Shown: positions 24,607-35,054 of the stretch, one piece after another
Layout of the letters: each line of letters starts with the position of its first letter
Position numbering within the stretch: position 1 is the first letter of the stretch
Position numbers and translations under genes: made by a program
The notes under the pieces: model-generated
Told to the model about the DNA's origin: nothing
The model's input: the letters and a program-made list of their open reading frames with translations, nothing else
The model's database searches: none
Assembly: GCA_022393335.1 (NCBI GenBank)
Contig: JAJEKB010021088.1
Span: forward strand, 829,151 to 893,150
Source of the DNA: Macrotrachela quadricornifera
Taxonomy: Eukaryota > Rotifera > Eurotatoria > Philodinida > Philodinidae
Reading direction: 5' to 3'
DNA: 64,000 nt

Positions 24607-25502
24607 CAGGGCGTTTGAAAAGTCACTTACAAAAAAAAAATTTGAACATCTCCCTTACGGCTCGAGCAAACGAACTGATTTTTGTATCAATGATAGAGGC
24701 ATGTTCAAAGTTTATATCCATAAAGACATGTCTAGAGAGACGCTTTGTTAAGTATCATTATTGGTTTGAACAAAAAAATTTTTACTTTTTCACAGATGGG
24801 AACAGGGTGAGCCAAAAGTCACCTTAACAAGAAAAAAATTGAATATTTTTGCTATAGCTCAACCAAACAAACTGATTTTTTTACCCATAATAGCGGCATG
24901 TTGACACTGTAAACCCATACGGGCAAGGTTCGAGAAAACCTTTCTTATGTATCATGAATGACTTCAACAAAATATGTTTATTTTATCACAGATAAGAAAA
25001 AAACCAATACAATTAACAAAGAATTTCTCTAGGCATGTCTTTATGAACCTGAAGCTTCAACATGCCTCTATTATTGATAAAAGAATCACCCCGTTTGCTC
25101 GAGCCGTAATGGAGATAATCGATTTTTTTTTCTGTTGTGTAACTTTTTGGCAATCTTGAAAAGTCATTTTGTCAAAAAAAATTGGATATCTCCTTTATGG
25201 CTCAAGCAAACGAGCTGATTTTTTTATCAATGATAGAGGTATGTTCAAACTTCATATTCATAAAGACATGTCTAGAGAGATATTTTGTCAAGTATATTGC
25301 TTTTTCTTCCTATCTGTGAAAAAGTAAAAATTTTTTTGTTCAAACCAATAATGATACTTAACAAAGCGTCTCTTTAGACATGTCTTTATGGATATAAACT
25401 TTGAACATGCCTCCATCATTGATAAAAAAAATCAGTTCGTTTGCTCGAGCCGTAGGGGAGATATTCAAATTTTTTTTGGTAAGTGACTTTTCAAACACCC
25501 TG
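24607..25502. mobile_element. Composite foldback Tc/mariner-type element
   Basis: Flanked by TA on both sides. The tips are perfect or near-perfect inverted repeats: CAGGGCGTTTGAAAAGTCAC at the left and GTGACTTTTCAAACACCCTG at the right. The terminal repeat extends about 190 bp. Inside lie more copies of the same roughly 180-bp unit: one starting near 24803 (CAGGGTGAGCCAAAAGTCAC), its inverted partner ending near 25152, and another direct copy from about 25155. Every unit shares the core GGCTCGAGCAAACGA-like segment, then AAAGACATGTCTAGAGAGA. No transposase is present. The order fits one element inserted into another of the same family. Confidence 0.85.
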
Positions 25503-25504
25503 TA

Positions 25505-26830
25505 CTTGCTCGAAGATTATTGTATCATCACAATTCAATGCGTCATAATAAGTTGCTAAAGTTGCATATTCATTTCTGTAATAAATACGCTTTTGATTCG
25601 ATGTAATGACAACCAAATCACTTTCATTAGTCGGTGACTATATCGCAGATATTTCGAGGTTGTCACTCTCCACAAAAAATTCGTTGACACAATTTTGACT
25701 AGCTAAACGGCTATGTGTACAAATGGGTACTAAAATATTTCGATTAATCGAGAGGGAAAAAGGACTCTGTTGATCAACAATGACTTTCGAACACACAGGT
25801 TGTGTGATCCTCTCAATTTTCGTTTGAATCAAAACAGTTATTTCCATTTAGCGATTCTTACTTTTACTCCTGGTTTAATCTACAGAATCCAGATGTTCTA
25901 TAAAAGAATGAAAAAAACGAATCTCTACCAGAAACGATAGATGAGAAGTGATCTGTGCTACTTCTAATGATCGAAGTTGTTAGAGCCAAAAAAGACACAA
26001 TTGACCATCAACAGTTTCAATCGGATGACAAATATGTCTATTGCCACGCGTATTACCAAAGCATATTGTATTACGTATAGAACAGGTCGTTGTTGATAAA
26101 AAAGAGTGGTCTTGTCTATAATAAACAAAATGATTGTCATAGAGACAATAGCATCTCTCTTTTCATTATAGACATGAAAGGTGATTGATCGGATTTCATA
26201 GTAGATTAACTCATGAAGACACCGTTCGTATTGATTTATCGCTTCTAAATCAGAATGATCTGTATTATATAAATCCTAATGGGCTATAGATACTCTGAAA
26301 AGGATTCGGATTCATGTTTGCAGTACTTTTTGAGCTCAACTCGATTCTCTCCTTAGTAACATCAGGAAAATTGAGTTTTGGATTTGGACTTGAAACTTTA
26401 TATAGAGATAAGCTTTACTATTGTTGTGCTCTTTATTTTCTAAAATACTGCAATAGTAACAGCATGTTGTTCGCATAGCTTATATATGAACAGATACTGA
26501 TGTGTTCTTGTTTCAAAATCGGTAAAATCAAAAATTCTTCTCGATAAGATTTGTGTGAGCTTTCTACTAGAAGAAAAGAGTTCGCGTCGACTGGCAAACA
26601 CAAAAGGGATTTTTCCAACAGAAATGTCCTTAGATTGAAAAGAAAGAAATAAACGAGCTGTGCAATAGTCTTGTTCTTGAATATTCGTATCATGAAGACA
26701 AGGATCAAAAAGAAAAAAAGAGTGATCGATAACAATATGCCTGTATATCAATTTTCCTGATGTTCCTAAGGGGACCACAAAGTTAAACTCCATTAGTATC
26801 GTAAACATGGAGTATGTTGGTGGTAAAAAA
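25505..26830 (-). pseudogene. Unrecognised gene remnant interrupted by transposon
   Basis: Several protein-like runs follow one another on the minus strand in shifting frames. They are a run from MEFNFVVPLGTSGKLIYRHI to FDFTDFETRTHQYLFIY, then YERCLHELIYYEIRSITF, then NTICFGNTRGNRHICHPIET, then MEITVLIQTKIERITQPVC to NEFFVESDNLEIS. After one TAG comes DLVVITSNQKRIYYRNEYAT, ending DTIIFEQVQ at the TA where the foldback element at 24607-25502 sits. At least three frame breaks and one or more stops are present. No family is recognised. The regular composition suggests a formerly functional gene of 400 aa or more. Confidence 0.45.
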
Positions 26831-27081
26831 GCTATGGATCCGAATGCTGTTCAGAGTATTTTATCGCTCATTAGAGTCTATATGATGCAGATAGTTCTGA
26901 ATCGATTCGAACCGTTTTCTCGTCAATCATTTGATAAGCATTGAAAGAAAGGAAAGATGAGAAACGATTTCGAATTCTTCCGATTTTTCTACTCGCTCGT
27001 CGATTCTATTCAATCCAATACGACTTTGAGAAAAGTGTGATAGATAGAAATGAAGATTTCGTAAATATCCGCCTTCTATTA

Positions 27082-27990
27082 CGCCCCCCCCCCCCCCTCA
27101 GAAATGATTTCCCACTTAGAATTGGTCTTTTGAGCTGAAATTTTCAGAAATGAGTAATCCTGGTGAGATACGCCTCTGGTAAAAATTTTAGCCCGATCAG
27201 CCGTACTAGACCGGAGTTTCAGCTGCATCACAGGTCATTTTTGGCCTTCAGGAGAATTGACAAAACTCCGTCGTAACACAAGGTATCGAGGTCAGGCTTG
27301 TCTCAAATTAAAGCTAATGCCAGGACGCAACTTTTGTCCGAACAGTATTTTTAAATTCAATCTTATTGATTTTTTATGACCATTTTACTGAAAGGGTCTA
27401 AAAATCAGCAGAAAAAATGGTGGTTTAACGACAGTAAATTCCACTTTTCTCAGCCCAGGAATCGACTTTCAAAAAAACTGGTCGGACAAAAGTTTGCTCT
27501 CGTTGAGACCTTTAAAATAAAAAAAAATATTCATTATAGCTCAAAACAGGAAAAAGTAGTTTCAATTTTCCTGATTGAAAACTATGTTTTTTGAGAAAAA
27601 CGCAAAAGAAGTTTTAGAAATGGATTTTTACAGTCAAATTAAAAAAAAACATGTTTACATGGTATATTCTCAATATATGTCAATTTGCTTTTTTAAAGCG
27701 TGTAACAAGTGAATAAGCTACAGCCATCTATCATATTTAATACAAAAAAAATGTTATATGAAATGCTGTTATACGGGGAACAATAAGCAATTTTCAAAAC
27801 TGAAAAACCAAAGAAATTTCTAAGAAAACTGGGTAGTAGGGTGAAAATTTTTTACGATAAGTCTTTTAAAACCGAGTCATTTTTCAAGAACCCATACATA
27901 TTCTGAAAGAGGAAATTCCGGCGCATCTTCCTTTCCTAAAAAGTCAATATTGATTTATTTTCAGAAAAGTCCTTTTTCTGAGGGGGGGCC
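27082..27990. mobile_element. Nonautonomous DNA element with poly-C terminal repeats
   Basis: The left end is CGCCCCCCC...CTCAGAAA (C run 27084-27097). The right end is TTTCTGAGGGGGGGCC (27974-27990). Together these are inverted repeats of about 20 bp. TTA is duplicated outside (27079-27081 and 27991-27993), which would fit a 3-bp TWA-type or partly decayed TTAA-type target. The 909-bp interior has no transposase and its short open frames carry no motif. The superfamily is uncertain (Harbinger-like or piggyBac-like). Confidence 0.65.
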
Positions 27991-28216
27991 TTAATGAGAG
28001 AAATCTATAAAATTTTATGCAGATGAATGAAGGAGAGTGATCGAAGTTTATTGATCGATAAATAATAAGTCAAAGATTCACGATTAAGAAAGATAACTAT
28101 CAACATCAAGCACTATTGAAAAGAATTTTTTTGAGAGTAGAATAATCTTTGAATTGAAATATTGTTTTTAGAAATAATTGTTTATTATTAAATATTCCAA
28201 TCTTCATTACCACCTT

Positions 28217-30899
28217 TCAAGTCCTAAGCTGTTTCAATGATTTGTTCGATTTTCCAACTTGATCAAGTAATTCATTTAAAGCTTGACTACGCGTTTGCAA
28301 TTCTTTGTCTAAGAGTTTATTTCGTTCATTAATTAAACTTTGAATATCTTGAATTGAATTTTCTGTTACTAGTCGAAGATTTTCTCGTAATTTTTCTTTT
28401 TCTTCAAAACTTCGTGTAGCTAACATTGTAGCAAGACTTGAAAGTGGTTTCATCAAATATTTACTTGAAATTTCACAATAAGTTTGTGATAAAACAGAGT
28501 ATTTATAAGATTCATTGTAAATACTAAATGTATCTTCTTTTAATTGGCGAATTAAGTTTAATCGATGATCACGTTCCGTTAGTTTTTCAGCTGGAGCATA
28601 AGCACTAAATATTTTTAATGAATGATTAATCAGATTCTTAATTTGTTCTGACAGAGTGTTAAAGAACAAGATAAATTGATGCCGTTTTTGTTGTAATTTT
28701 GAAAAAAGATCAGCAGCTTCTTCAAGCATCTCGGTGATTTGGTTATGACTAATATTTCTAATATCAATTTCAAGAATTTGACGGTTCATTTTTCGAATCT
28801 CTTCTAATGTTTTTGTTATATCATCAGCATATTTATCTTGGCGTTTTCTCATGTCAGCCACAGATTTTTGAGCAATGTGAGCTTTCAACACTTCGTTTCT
28901 ATTAGAATTTTCATCTAATTCTTCTCGACTACGATTAGTTGTGTTGATTGAATCGATTGGATCCGATAATTGATTTGCAACTTGAGATGGACGCATCTGC
29001 TTCGATATATCTCGAATTTCTGTTAAAACTTCTTCTTCAATTTGATGATTTGGTTGTTTTTCTTCACTATTTTTCAATGCTTTTTCATAGTCTGCTTCGG
29101 CACGATTGACAATTTCACTGGCTTCTTTGTAAAGTTTAGAACGACGTTCTTCTTCGGCTTTCAGAGCTTCTTGTTCGTTTTTCAAAAACTTACATTGTAA
29201 TTTATTTTCTTTTATAACATTTCCACGTTCCAATTCTCGTGCTCTGATCGCTAGAATAACTTCTTCGATTACTTGTTTTGCTTGAAAAAATGCTATATTG
29301 ATCTCATTGGTTGAAGATACACATTCGTCACCAATCAGTTTGATATTTTCTGAAATCGACGAAAGTACGCGATTGAGAGCTGCATATGAATAATCGGATG
29401 ATAAAAACTCTAAAGCTCTTTTGATATACTTGGGAATTTGTTGCATCGTTAATTGAATTACATTCATAGACTTATGAGCAGCCAAAAATGCGTTATAACC
29501 ATCTAAAAGAGAACTCTTCATGATCATTTTGACATTGATAAAACTTACCAAAGGAGATTTGTAAGAGTGTTGCTCGAAGAGATTCAGGATTTCTTACGTA
29601 ATAGAATTTCATTGTATTAGCAATCGATTGTAAAGAGATATCTTTGACACTGGATACAACAAGTAATTGACCAAGTAATTGAATAGCACCGGGTGCGACT
29701 AGCATACATTCTTGCCAAACTTCTTGAATTGATGGATCTTCTTTGATTGGATTTACTTTATTTAGTGATAGCATTGTTGTTGTCGTCACTGCTAAAATTA
29801 AGATCTCCGGGTAGATATCAAATTCGTCTTGAAAAATAAGTTAAAATATCGAGCCGACTCTTCTATATAGGAATGAATCAGCGTTAGAGATGGAACCGAA
29901 CAGATCTTTTTGGAACCGGTCTTGTCCGGCCGGTTTATTTTCCAAGCCTAACTGGTAAAAATCATGTAATCTAAAAGGAGCTTGTTGACGAAAAATAGTG
30001 AGTGAGGTAATATTTTCGATATTTACATGTAGAAATTTGAAGTGAGAAGCCCAATTTTATCATATCATACCAGAAAATATCGACTTTTCAAGCGGTATGT
30101 GGATAGTGATGAATCGATCGGACTGAATTCAGTTAATCATCATTATTTGAAAGACAAAAAAGGCATGACGAACTACTTTATTTAAGATGGATGCGATCGT
30201 AATAAGAGAGTGATCCTTGATAAAAAGAACAGCGTGTGTCAACGTCCTTAATAACCGGATTCGATCGAAACCGGCGGTCGTTGCCAGAAAGCTCCAACGA
30301 CTTTGACTAGAATTCAATTGCAAGAAACACGTCGGACAATAATGAAACCTATCGACTCAGGTAACTTTTCGATCAATCTCTCATAGATCTAGCAGTTGAA
30401 AAGACAGTAGTATGTTTTCTCGTTCTTATCTCTTCAGCTTTTCGCTTTCCTTGATTATCACAATCATTGCACACAATCACTTATTACTCTTACAACTGCA
30501 ATCGTTCTATCGAAGAGCAACAAGTTTCTCGTTTGAGATATCATTCCACTCATCTCTTCACTTGAAAACTTTGAAAAAAACACTCATCAAATGTAAACAA
30601 ACATTTTTCAATAATGAACTGGTAAAAATCCGGTAGGACCAGTTGCAACTCTGTTGTCAGCTTTTGTTTACTAGCACTAATGTTTCTCTATTCATATAGT
30701 ATTCATAAACAAGCATTGCCGAATCTAGATCGAGCTATCCATGCACAATGAATGGTCACCCATTCTTACCTGTAGTGGTTGTTTTTCCTTTAGTTGTAAA
30801 TGGTCTTTGTGATCGAAGATGAGTCGACACTGGTCCAGTGTGAATCGATGAAAAGAGATACATCATTCCAAATAGAAGAGGAAATATCTTTCTCAGCAT
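28217..30899 (-). CDS. Secreted coiled-coil protein, three exons
   Basis: Exons are 30899-30770, 29791-29549 and 29502-28217. Junctions are GT..AG and in phase, giving 552 aa. Exon 1 encodes a signal peptide (MLRKIFPLLFGMMYLFSS) and a Thr-rich linker. Exon 2 begins VTTTTMLSLNK and contains VWQECMLVAPGAIQLLGQLL. Exon 3 is almost all helical, with strong coiled coils around residues 215-290 (ELERGNVIKENK..., EERRSKLYKEASEIV) and further heptads to the C-terminus. The product should be exported as a long helical molecule. No named family is recognised and no catalytic motif is seen. Intron 2 is 46 bp, but intron 1 (29792-30769) is 978 bp because it holds a repeat (29877-30660). A second, broken secreted gene of similar layout lies directly upstream. 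Confidence 0.8.
29877..30660. mobile_element. hAT-like nonautonomous insertion in intron
   Basis: This fills most of the otherwise tiny intron 1 of the secreted coiled-coil gene. The left end reads GTTAGAGATGGAACCG then ACCGGTCTTGTCCGGCCGG. The right end, read inward, is ACAGAGTTGCAACTGGTCC then TACCGGATTTTTACCAG. The ends are imperfectly inverted and rich in CCGG, and AACTGGTAAAAATC appears at both sides. There is no coding capacity. The hAT assignment rests only on the CAGAGTTGCAAC-like tip. Confidence 0.45.
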
Positions 30900-30963
30900 T
30901 TTTCTAGCAAAGTGTTCGTTCTATACAAATCTAAAATAGAAAAGAGGAAGAGGTGATGAATTT

Positions 30964-31798
30964 TTAAAATTTATTTGAATTATCAATAATCGGATTAGGA
31001 ATTAAACAGGGTAATTTCGAAAGTTTTTCATGCAGATAACCAAGAATTTGATCGACTTGTTTGACAGTATTTTCAGATATTTGAATATCGAAGATGGGCA
31101 TGATTTGATCTGTAATCATTCGTTCAGCTAAATTTTTCAAAGGAACAATAAGAAGATTGAAATTAATTAACTGTTTGATAGTCACAACCATTTGTTGATA
31201 AGGAACTACTACTATAGCTACGTAAGTGTTTACAGCTTTGAATTGATTCATCAAATGTCTTCTTAAACCAACCACGAATTTTTTCAATAAAACGCTTATT
31301 GCGACATTTTCTTACTCTTTCTAAACCATTTTTAGCATCTTGAACATTTCGTTTGGCATTTCTAACGGCTTGTTCTCGATCACTTAGTATTCGTTCAGTT
31401 ACTTGGACTTCTCGTACACTGTCATCAATACTAGATGTTAATCTTTCAATTTTTCTTTAGATGAACTTTTTTTGATCGTGGATGTTTCAGTGCTGTACAT
31501 CGTTGTTTCGACACTGCATTCATAGATACTCATTTCTGTCGTTGTTTCCATTGTCGTCATGAAAAGTGTTATCTGTTGATTGTCTTCAATATAGATCGAA
31601 TGATTGTATTGTTCATTGAAATCCAATATTTCTTAAATAATATCATTGTGAAGTGTTCGATAAGCATTTTGATAAAAAGATACAACTTGATTTTTTTAAT
31701 CGTATATGATACGATTCTGCTTCATTCACCGCATCCGAATGATAATAGAGCAGAACAAGCAGAAGAAAACATAAGTATCTTGTAAGACACATTTTCAT
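30964..31798 (-). pseudogene. Broken secreted coiled-coil gene
   Basis: An ATG at 31798 opens a signal peptide (MKMCLTRYLCFLLLVLLYYH). The next parts lie in different frames: EILDFNEQYNHSIYIEDNQ with a Thr-rich stretch, then ERLTSSIDDSVREVQVTERI and REQAVRNAKRNVQDAKNGLE (heptad coiled coil), then RNKRFIEKIRGWFKKTFDES. One more shift leads to MVVTIKQLINFNLLIVPLKN and a stop at 30964. At least three frame breaks and a stop are present. The layout (leader, Thr-rich stretch, coiled coil, basic segment) recalls the gene downstream, but direct sequence similarity is weak. No family is recognised. Confidence 0.55.
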
Positions 31799-32054
31799 CT
31801 AAGCAGATTTGTTCTGTTTTCTTTCTGTCTGTATATGTATATATATGTATACTGTTGTTTCTTACGAGATTATCGCAAATCGGTTTTTTTCAATACAATG
31901 TTAGATAGTAGAATATTATATGGGACTTTTCTTTGCAATCTGTCAACTGCTAGGGAATTTACTAATATATATTAACACAATATTAGCAGAGAAAAGGGCA
32001 AAATACATTGATCCAATTCAAACGACTGTGTGTTTTTTCCCAGTTATTCGTCGG
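31799..32054. other. Short spacer with AT microsatellite
   Basis: A GTATAT-rich microsatellite lies near 31830-31852. Nothing else is seen. Confidence 0.4.
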
Positions 32055-32205
32055 TCGATATTTTTATCTTTCGACATTTCCACACTTCTACATTTTTAAC
32101 TTTCGGCATTTTTATCTTTCGATGTTTTAATTTTCGATGTTTTTATCTTTAACATTTTTACCTTTCGACATTTTTAATTTTTGGCATTTTTATTTTTCGA
32201 CCCAA
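32055..32205. repeat. Imperfect tandem repeat, about 16-18 bp unit
   Basis: About eight units resembling CATTTTTATCTTTCGA follow one another with substitutions and small length changes. Variants include TTTTTAACTTTCGGCA, TTTTACCTTTCGACA and TTTTAATTTTTGGCA. It is noncoding in all frames by appearance. Confidence 0.75.
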
Positions 32206-32349
32206 TTCAGCATTACCGGAGAATACTTTATTCACTGTCAATTAATTAAACTACATCCTGATGAAAAAGTTAAACCAAATAGAAATACCGAAATTATAGT
32301 GTGCGTCTACACCAGTTAATTATGAATCCACAGCCAACTATTCTACAAC

Positions 32350-32592
32350 AACGAGGGCTGGCCACGCACCTAACTTTTGGAGCTTTTTCAAAAGTTACCA
32401 TAGAAGTTCCGGAACTTTTTACTGCACCATCCTCAGCATAAAACCCCCGCCTTCGCCCTCACCCTCAAGATTGTTCACCCCCACCCCCATCCACACTCTC
32501 CCACACCCTCACCCTGTTAAAATGAAGAAAAAAATAGTTTCAATAGTTCCGGAACTATGGTAAAGGTTCCAAAAGAAAGGGTCGGGGGTACT
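32350..32592. repeat. Foldback mini-element with C-rich loop
   Basis: Arms of about 55 bp face each other. The left arm includes ACCATAGAAGTTCCGGAAC. The right arm starts GTTCCGGAACTATGGTAAAG and ends in GGGTCGGGGGTACTGC. The loop (about 32430-32520) is strikingly C-rich with CACCCTC and CCCACC units, which contrasts with the AT-rich surroundings. No coding capacity. Confidence 0.65.
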
Positions 32593-33224
32593 GCTGACAA
32601 AAACTAAAAGAGCTTGCTCATAATTTATGATTTAGATTATTTTTGCGTTTATCTCAGTTTTTTGTATTTGTCTGATCCTTTTCTTTTTGTCTGTCTAGTT
32701 GCTTTCTTTTTCAATGGTTCATTTTGCATATCTCTATTGTATTCAAATATCTTATATTATTTTATTTTTGTGTTTTGAAAGTGGACGTTAATAATGCTGA
32801 TACAAAAATATTTTTCTCCTATTTACATTTGTCGACTAATATTCGCATCGAATAGTTTTCGTAACAACCAATGATTCGTGGCCAATTTTCATTCCACTAA
32901 TTTTCGCTTTCCTTAGCTACGCTGACTGGAAGAAAGGACAAGACCACATCGTGATATGGTTGGGTCTGATATATCAGTATACGTGTCAAGTGTAATTTTT
33001 GTCGTGTTGGTTATTTTATAAAGGTACAAATAGCATTTTTTCGGCGTATCAAATTTGAATACATTCAATAAAATATTACAAGTGAAAAAATTGTCATTTA
33101 TAATTAATACTTTTTTTTAATTATTTTCTTCTTTTCGAAATATTTAGTATGTAGGAAGAGTAATATAAAATGCACATCTACTACTATTTTTTTGTGATTT
33201 TTAGCGAATATTTTTATTAAAGGA
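32593..33224. other. Upstream region of the YihY-like gene
   Basis: AT-rich. A probable splice acceptor (GTGATTTTTAG) lies about 20 bp upstream of the ATG at 33225, so a 5' noncoding or short coding exon may exist upstream. Nothing further is recognised. Confidence 0.35.
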
Positions 33225-34266
33225 ATGTTAAATTCTGTACTGACGCATATCCAACAAGAAAGTGGTAGTGATCAACCAGCGTCTCCTTCTCGATCTCTTC
33301 GGGGTTTTATTAAAAAGATTCTTAATGATTGGTCATCAGATTTTAGTTCGTTACTTACATATGCTATTTTAACAGCTATTTTACCAATATTTGTAGCAAC
33401 TTTTGGAATACTTGGAGTTGTTTTTCAAAGAAATCCAAGTATAAGACAAACAATTATTGATTCGGTTGTTAATTCATTATCAGACAATAATACAAAAACA
33501 GCTATTCAAGAGGTAAAGAAAAAACAATTTAATTTAAATTTAAAAATAAATATCAATTAAGGTAACGAATATAGCAGCAAATAGACTTGAAAATGATGCA
33601 GGTGGAATTCTTGCATTAAATATTATTTTTTCAATTTGGAGTGGATCTCGTTTATTTGTTTCAATTGATAGTATATTTACAATAATTCATCGTACTGCTC
33701 AACGTTCATTTATTTATAAAAACTTGATAGCGATTGGAATGGTTATTCTACTTATATTTCTTATTATAATTATGTTTGGTGCAAGTATTGCACCGTCATT
33801 TGTAATAAATGCATTACCAGGACAATATGGTGCACAATTCGGAGTATTTGTTGCTGGAATAGTTATATCATATACAATTGCGTTTATTTTATATATGTCA
33901 ATTTATTTTATTGTACCAAATAAAAAAATGAAATTAAAAGATATTTGGTGTGGAGCATTAATTACAACATTTTTACTTGAAATATTTCTTATTTTATTTC
34001 CATTATATATTCGAAAATTTCCGAGTTCATTCATTGGTCTTATTGGGTTTGGTTATATTTTAGTAATTTTTTTTTCGTATTTTTCATTAACTCTTATTAT
34101 GGGAGCACAAATTAATGCGTATTTTTTTGAACGTATACAACCATTACCTGATGGTTTAGGTTCATTTATTAGTCAAAACTTAAAGAAAATAACGAGAAAT
34201 CCAAGAAGGCCTAGAATTAATTCTAGTCAATATTTCACACAAAACCAATCAGAAAGATATTATTAA
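33225..34266 (+). CDS. YihY/UPF0761 (BrkB-family) membrane protein
   Basis: Two exons (33225-33512, 33562-34266) around a 49-bp intron in phase 0 give 330 aa. The N-terminal part has DWSSDFSSLLTYAILTAILP, matching the YihY start, where the first helix follows a short amphipathic segment. GGILALNIIFSIWSGSRLFV and ITTFLLEIFLILFPLYI lie in later membrane spans, and GFGYILVIFFSYFSLTLIMG precedes AQINAYFFERIQPLP. Six or so transmembrane helices are predicted. Members are inner-membrane proteins of unclear transport function in bacteria. The PLPDGLG tail resembles some bacterial homologues. A eukaryotic, intron-bearing copy suggests transfer from bacteria; this is inference. The start may lie in a further 5' exon. 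Confidence 0.85.
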
Positions 34267-34293
34267 TATCGTTTGAAAAGATCAAAATCTATA

Positions 34294-35046
34294 CCGGGTG
34301 GCCCATAAGTAACGGGACGAACTAAAAATTGAATATCTTCCTTACAGCTCGAGCGAAGGTGCTGGTATTTTTACCAGTGATAAAGGCACGTTCAAGCTTC
34401 ATATACATAAAGACATGCCTAGAGAGACCCTCTGTTAAGTATATTATTTTGTTTTCTATCTGTGAAAAAGTAAAATTTTTCTTTTTGAGATCAATAATGG
34501 TACAGAGTGGCCTATAAATAACGGAACGAACTAAAAAATGAATATCTTCTTTACGGCTCGAGCAAAGGAGCTGATTTTTTTATCAGTGATAAAATCATGT
34601 ATAAGCTTTATATCCATAAAGACATGTCTATGGTGATTCTTTGTTAAGTATCACTATTGATTTCAACAAGAAAAATTTTACTTTTTCACAGATAGAAAAC
34701 AAAATAATATACTTCCCATGTGGTGAAAACCGGAGAAAAAACGGCGGTTTACCGCGGTTTTACCGGTCCGGTTACCGGCTCCCCTCCAGCAGAAAACCGG
34801 GCGGTTTTTCCGGTAAACCGCCGGTTTTATCTAATTTATCGGCTCCCTAATGGTAAAACCGCGGTTTACCGCTAAAAATGATCCGGTTTTTGTGACATGG
34901 GTTAACAGAGGGTCTCTCTAGGCATGTCTTTATGTATGTGAAGCTTGAACATGCCTTTATCACTGGTAAAAATATCAGCACCTTCGCTCGAGCTGTAAGG
35001 AAGATATTCAATTTTTAGTTCGTCCCGTTACTTATTGGCCACCCGG
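34294..35046. mobile_element. Foldback Tc/mariner-type element with CCGGGTGGCCC tips
   Basis: Flanked by TA. The tips CCGGGTGGCCCATAAGTAAC and GTTACTTATTGGCCACCCGG are inverted, and the terminal repeat runs about 190 bp. A second direct copy of the unit begins near 34504 (GAGTGGCCTATAAATAACGG). The subterminal core (CGAGC..AAGACATG.CTAGAGAGAC..GTTAAGTAT) is the same as in the element at 24607-25502 although the tips differ. No transposase. The right repeat is interrupted by the insertion at 34715-34901. Confidence 0.85.
34715..34901. mobile_element. GC-rich insertion nested in foldback element
   Basis: A 187-bp insert with ends CCCATGTGGTGAAAACCGG and CCGGTTTTTGTGACATGGG, which are inverted repeats. 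It splits the right terminal repeat of the host element at a TT that appears on both sides. Its interior is built of ACCGGTTTACCGCGG-like units and is far more GC-rich than the surroundings. Comparison with the intact left repeat gives exact insert borders. Confidence 0.75.
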
Positions 35047-35054
35047 TATAATAA

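Noticed and set aside
34641..34850. 69-codon frame through the GC-rich insertion
   Set aside because: Product of the nested repeat crossing the host element; not a gene.
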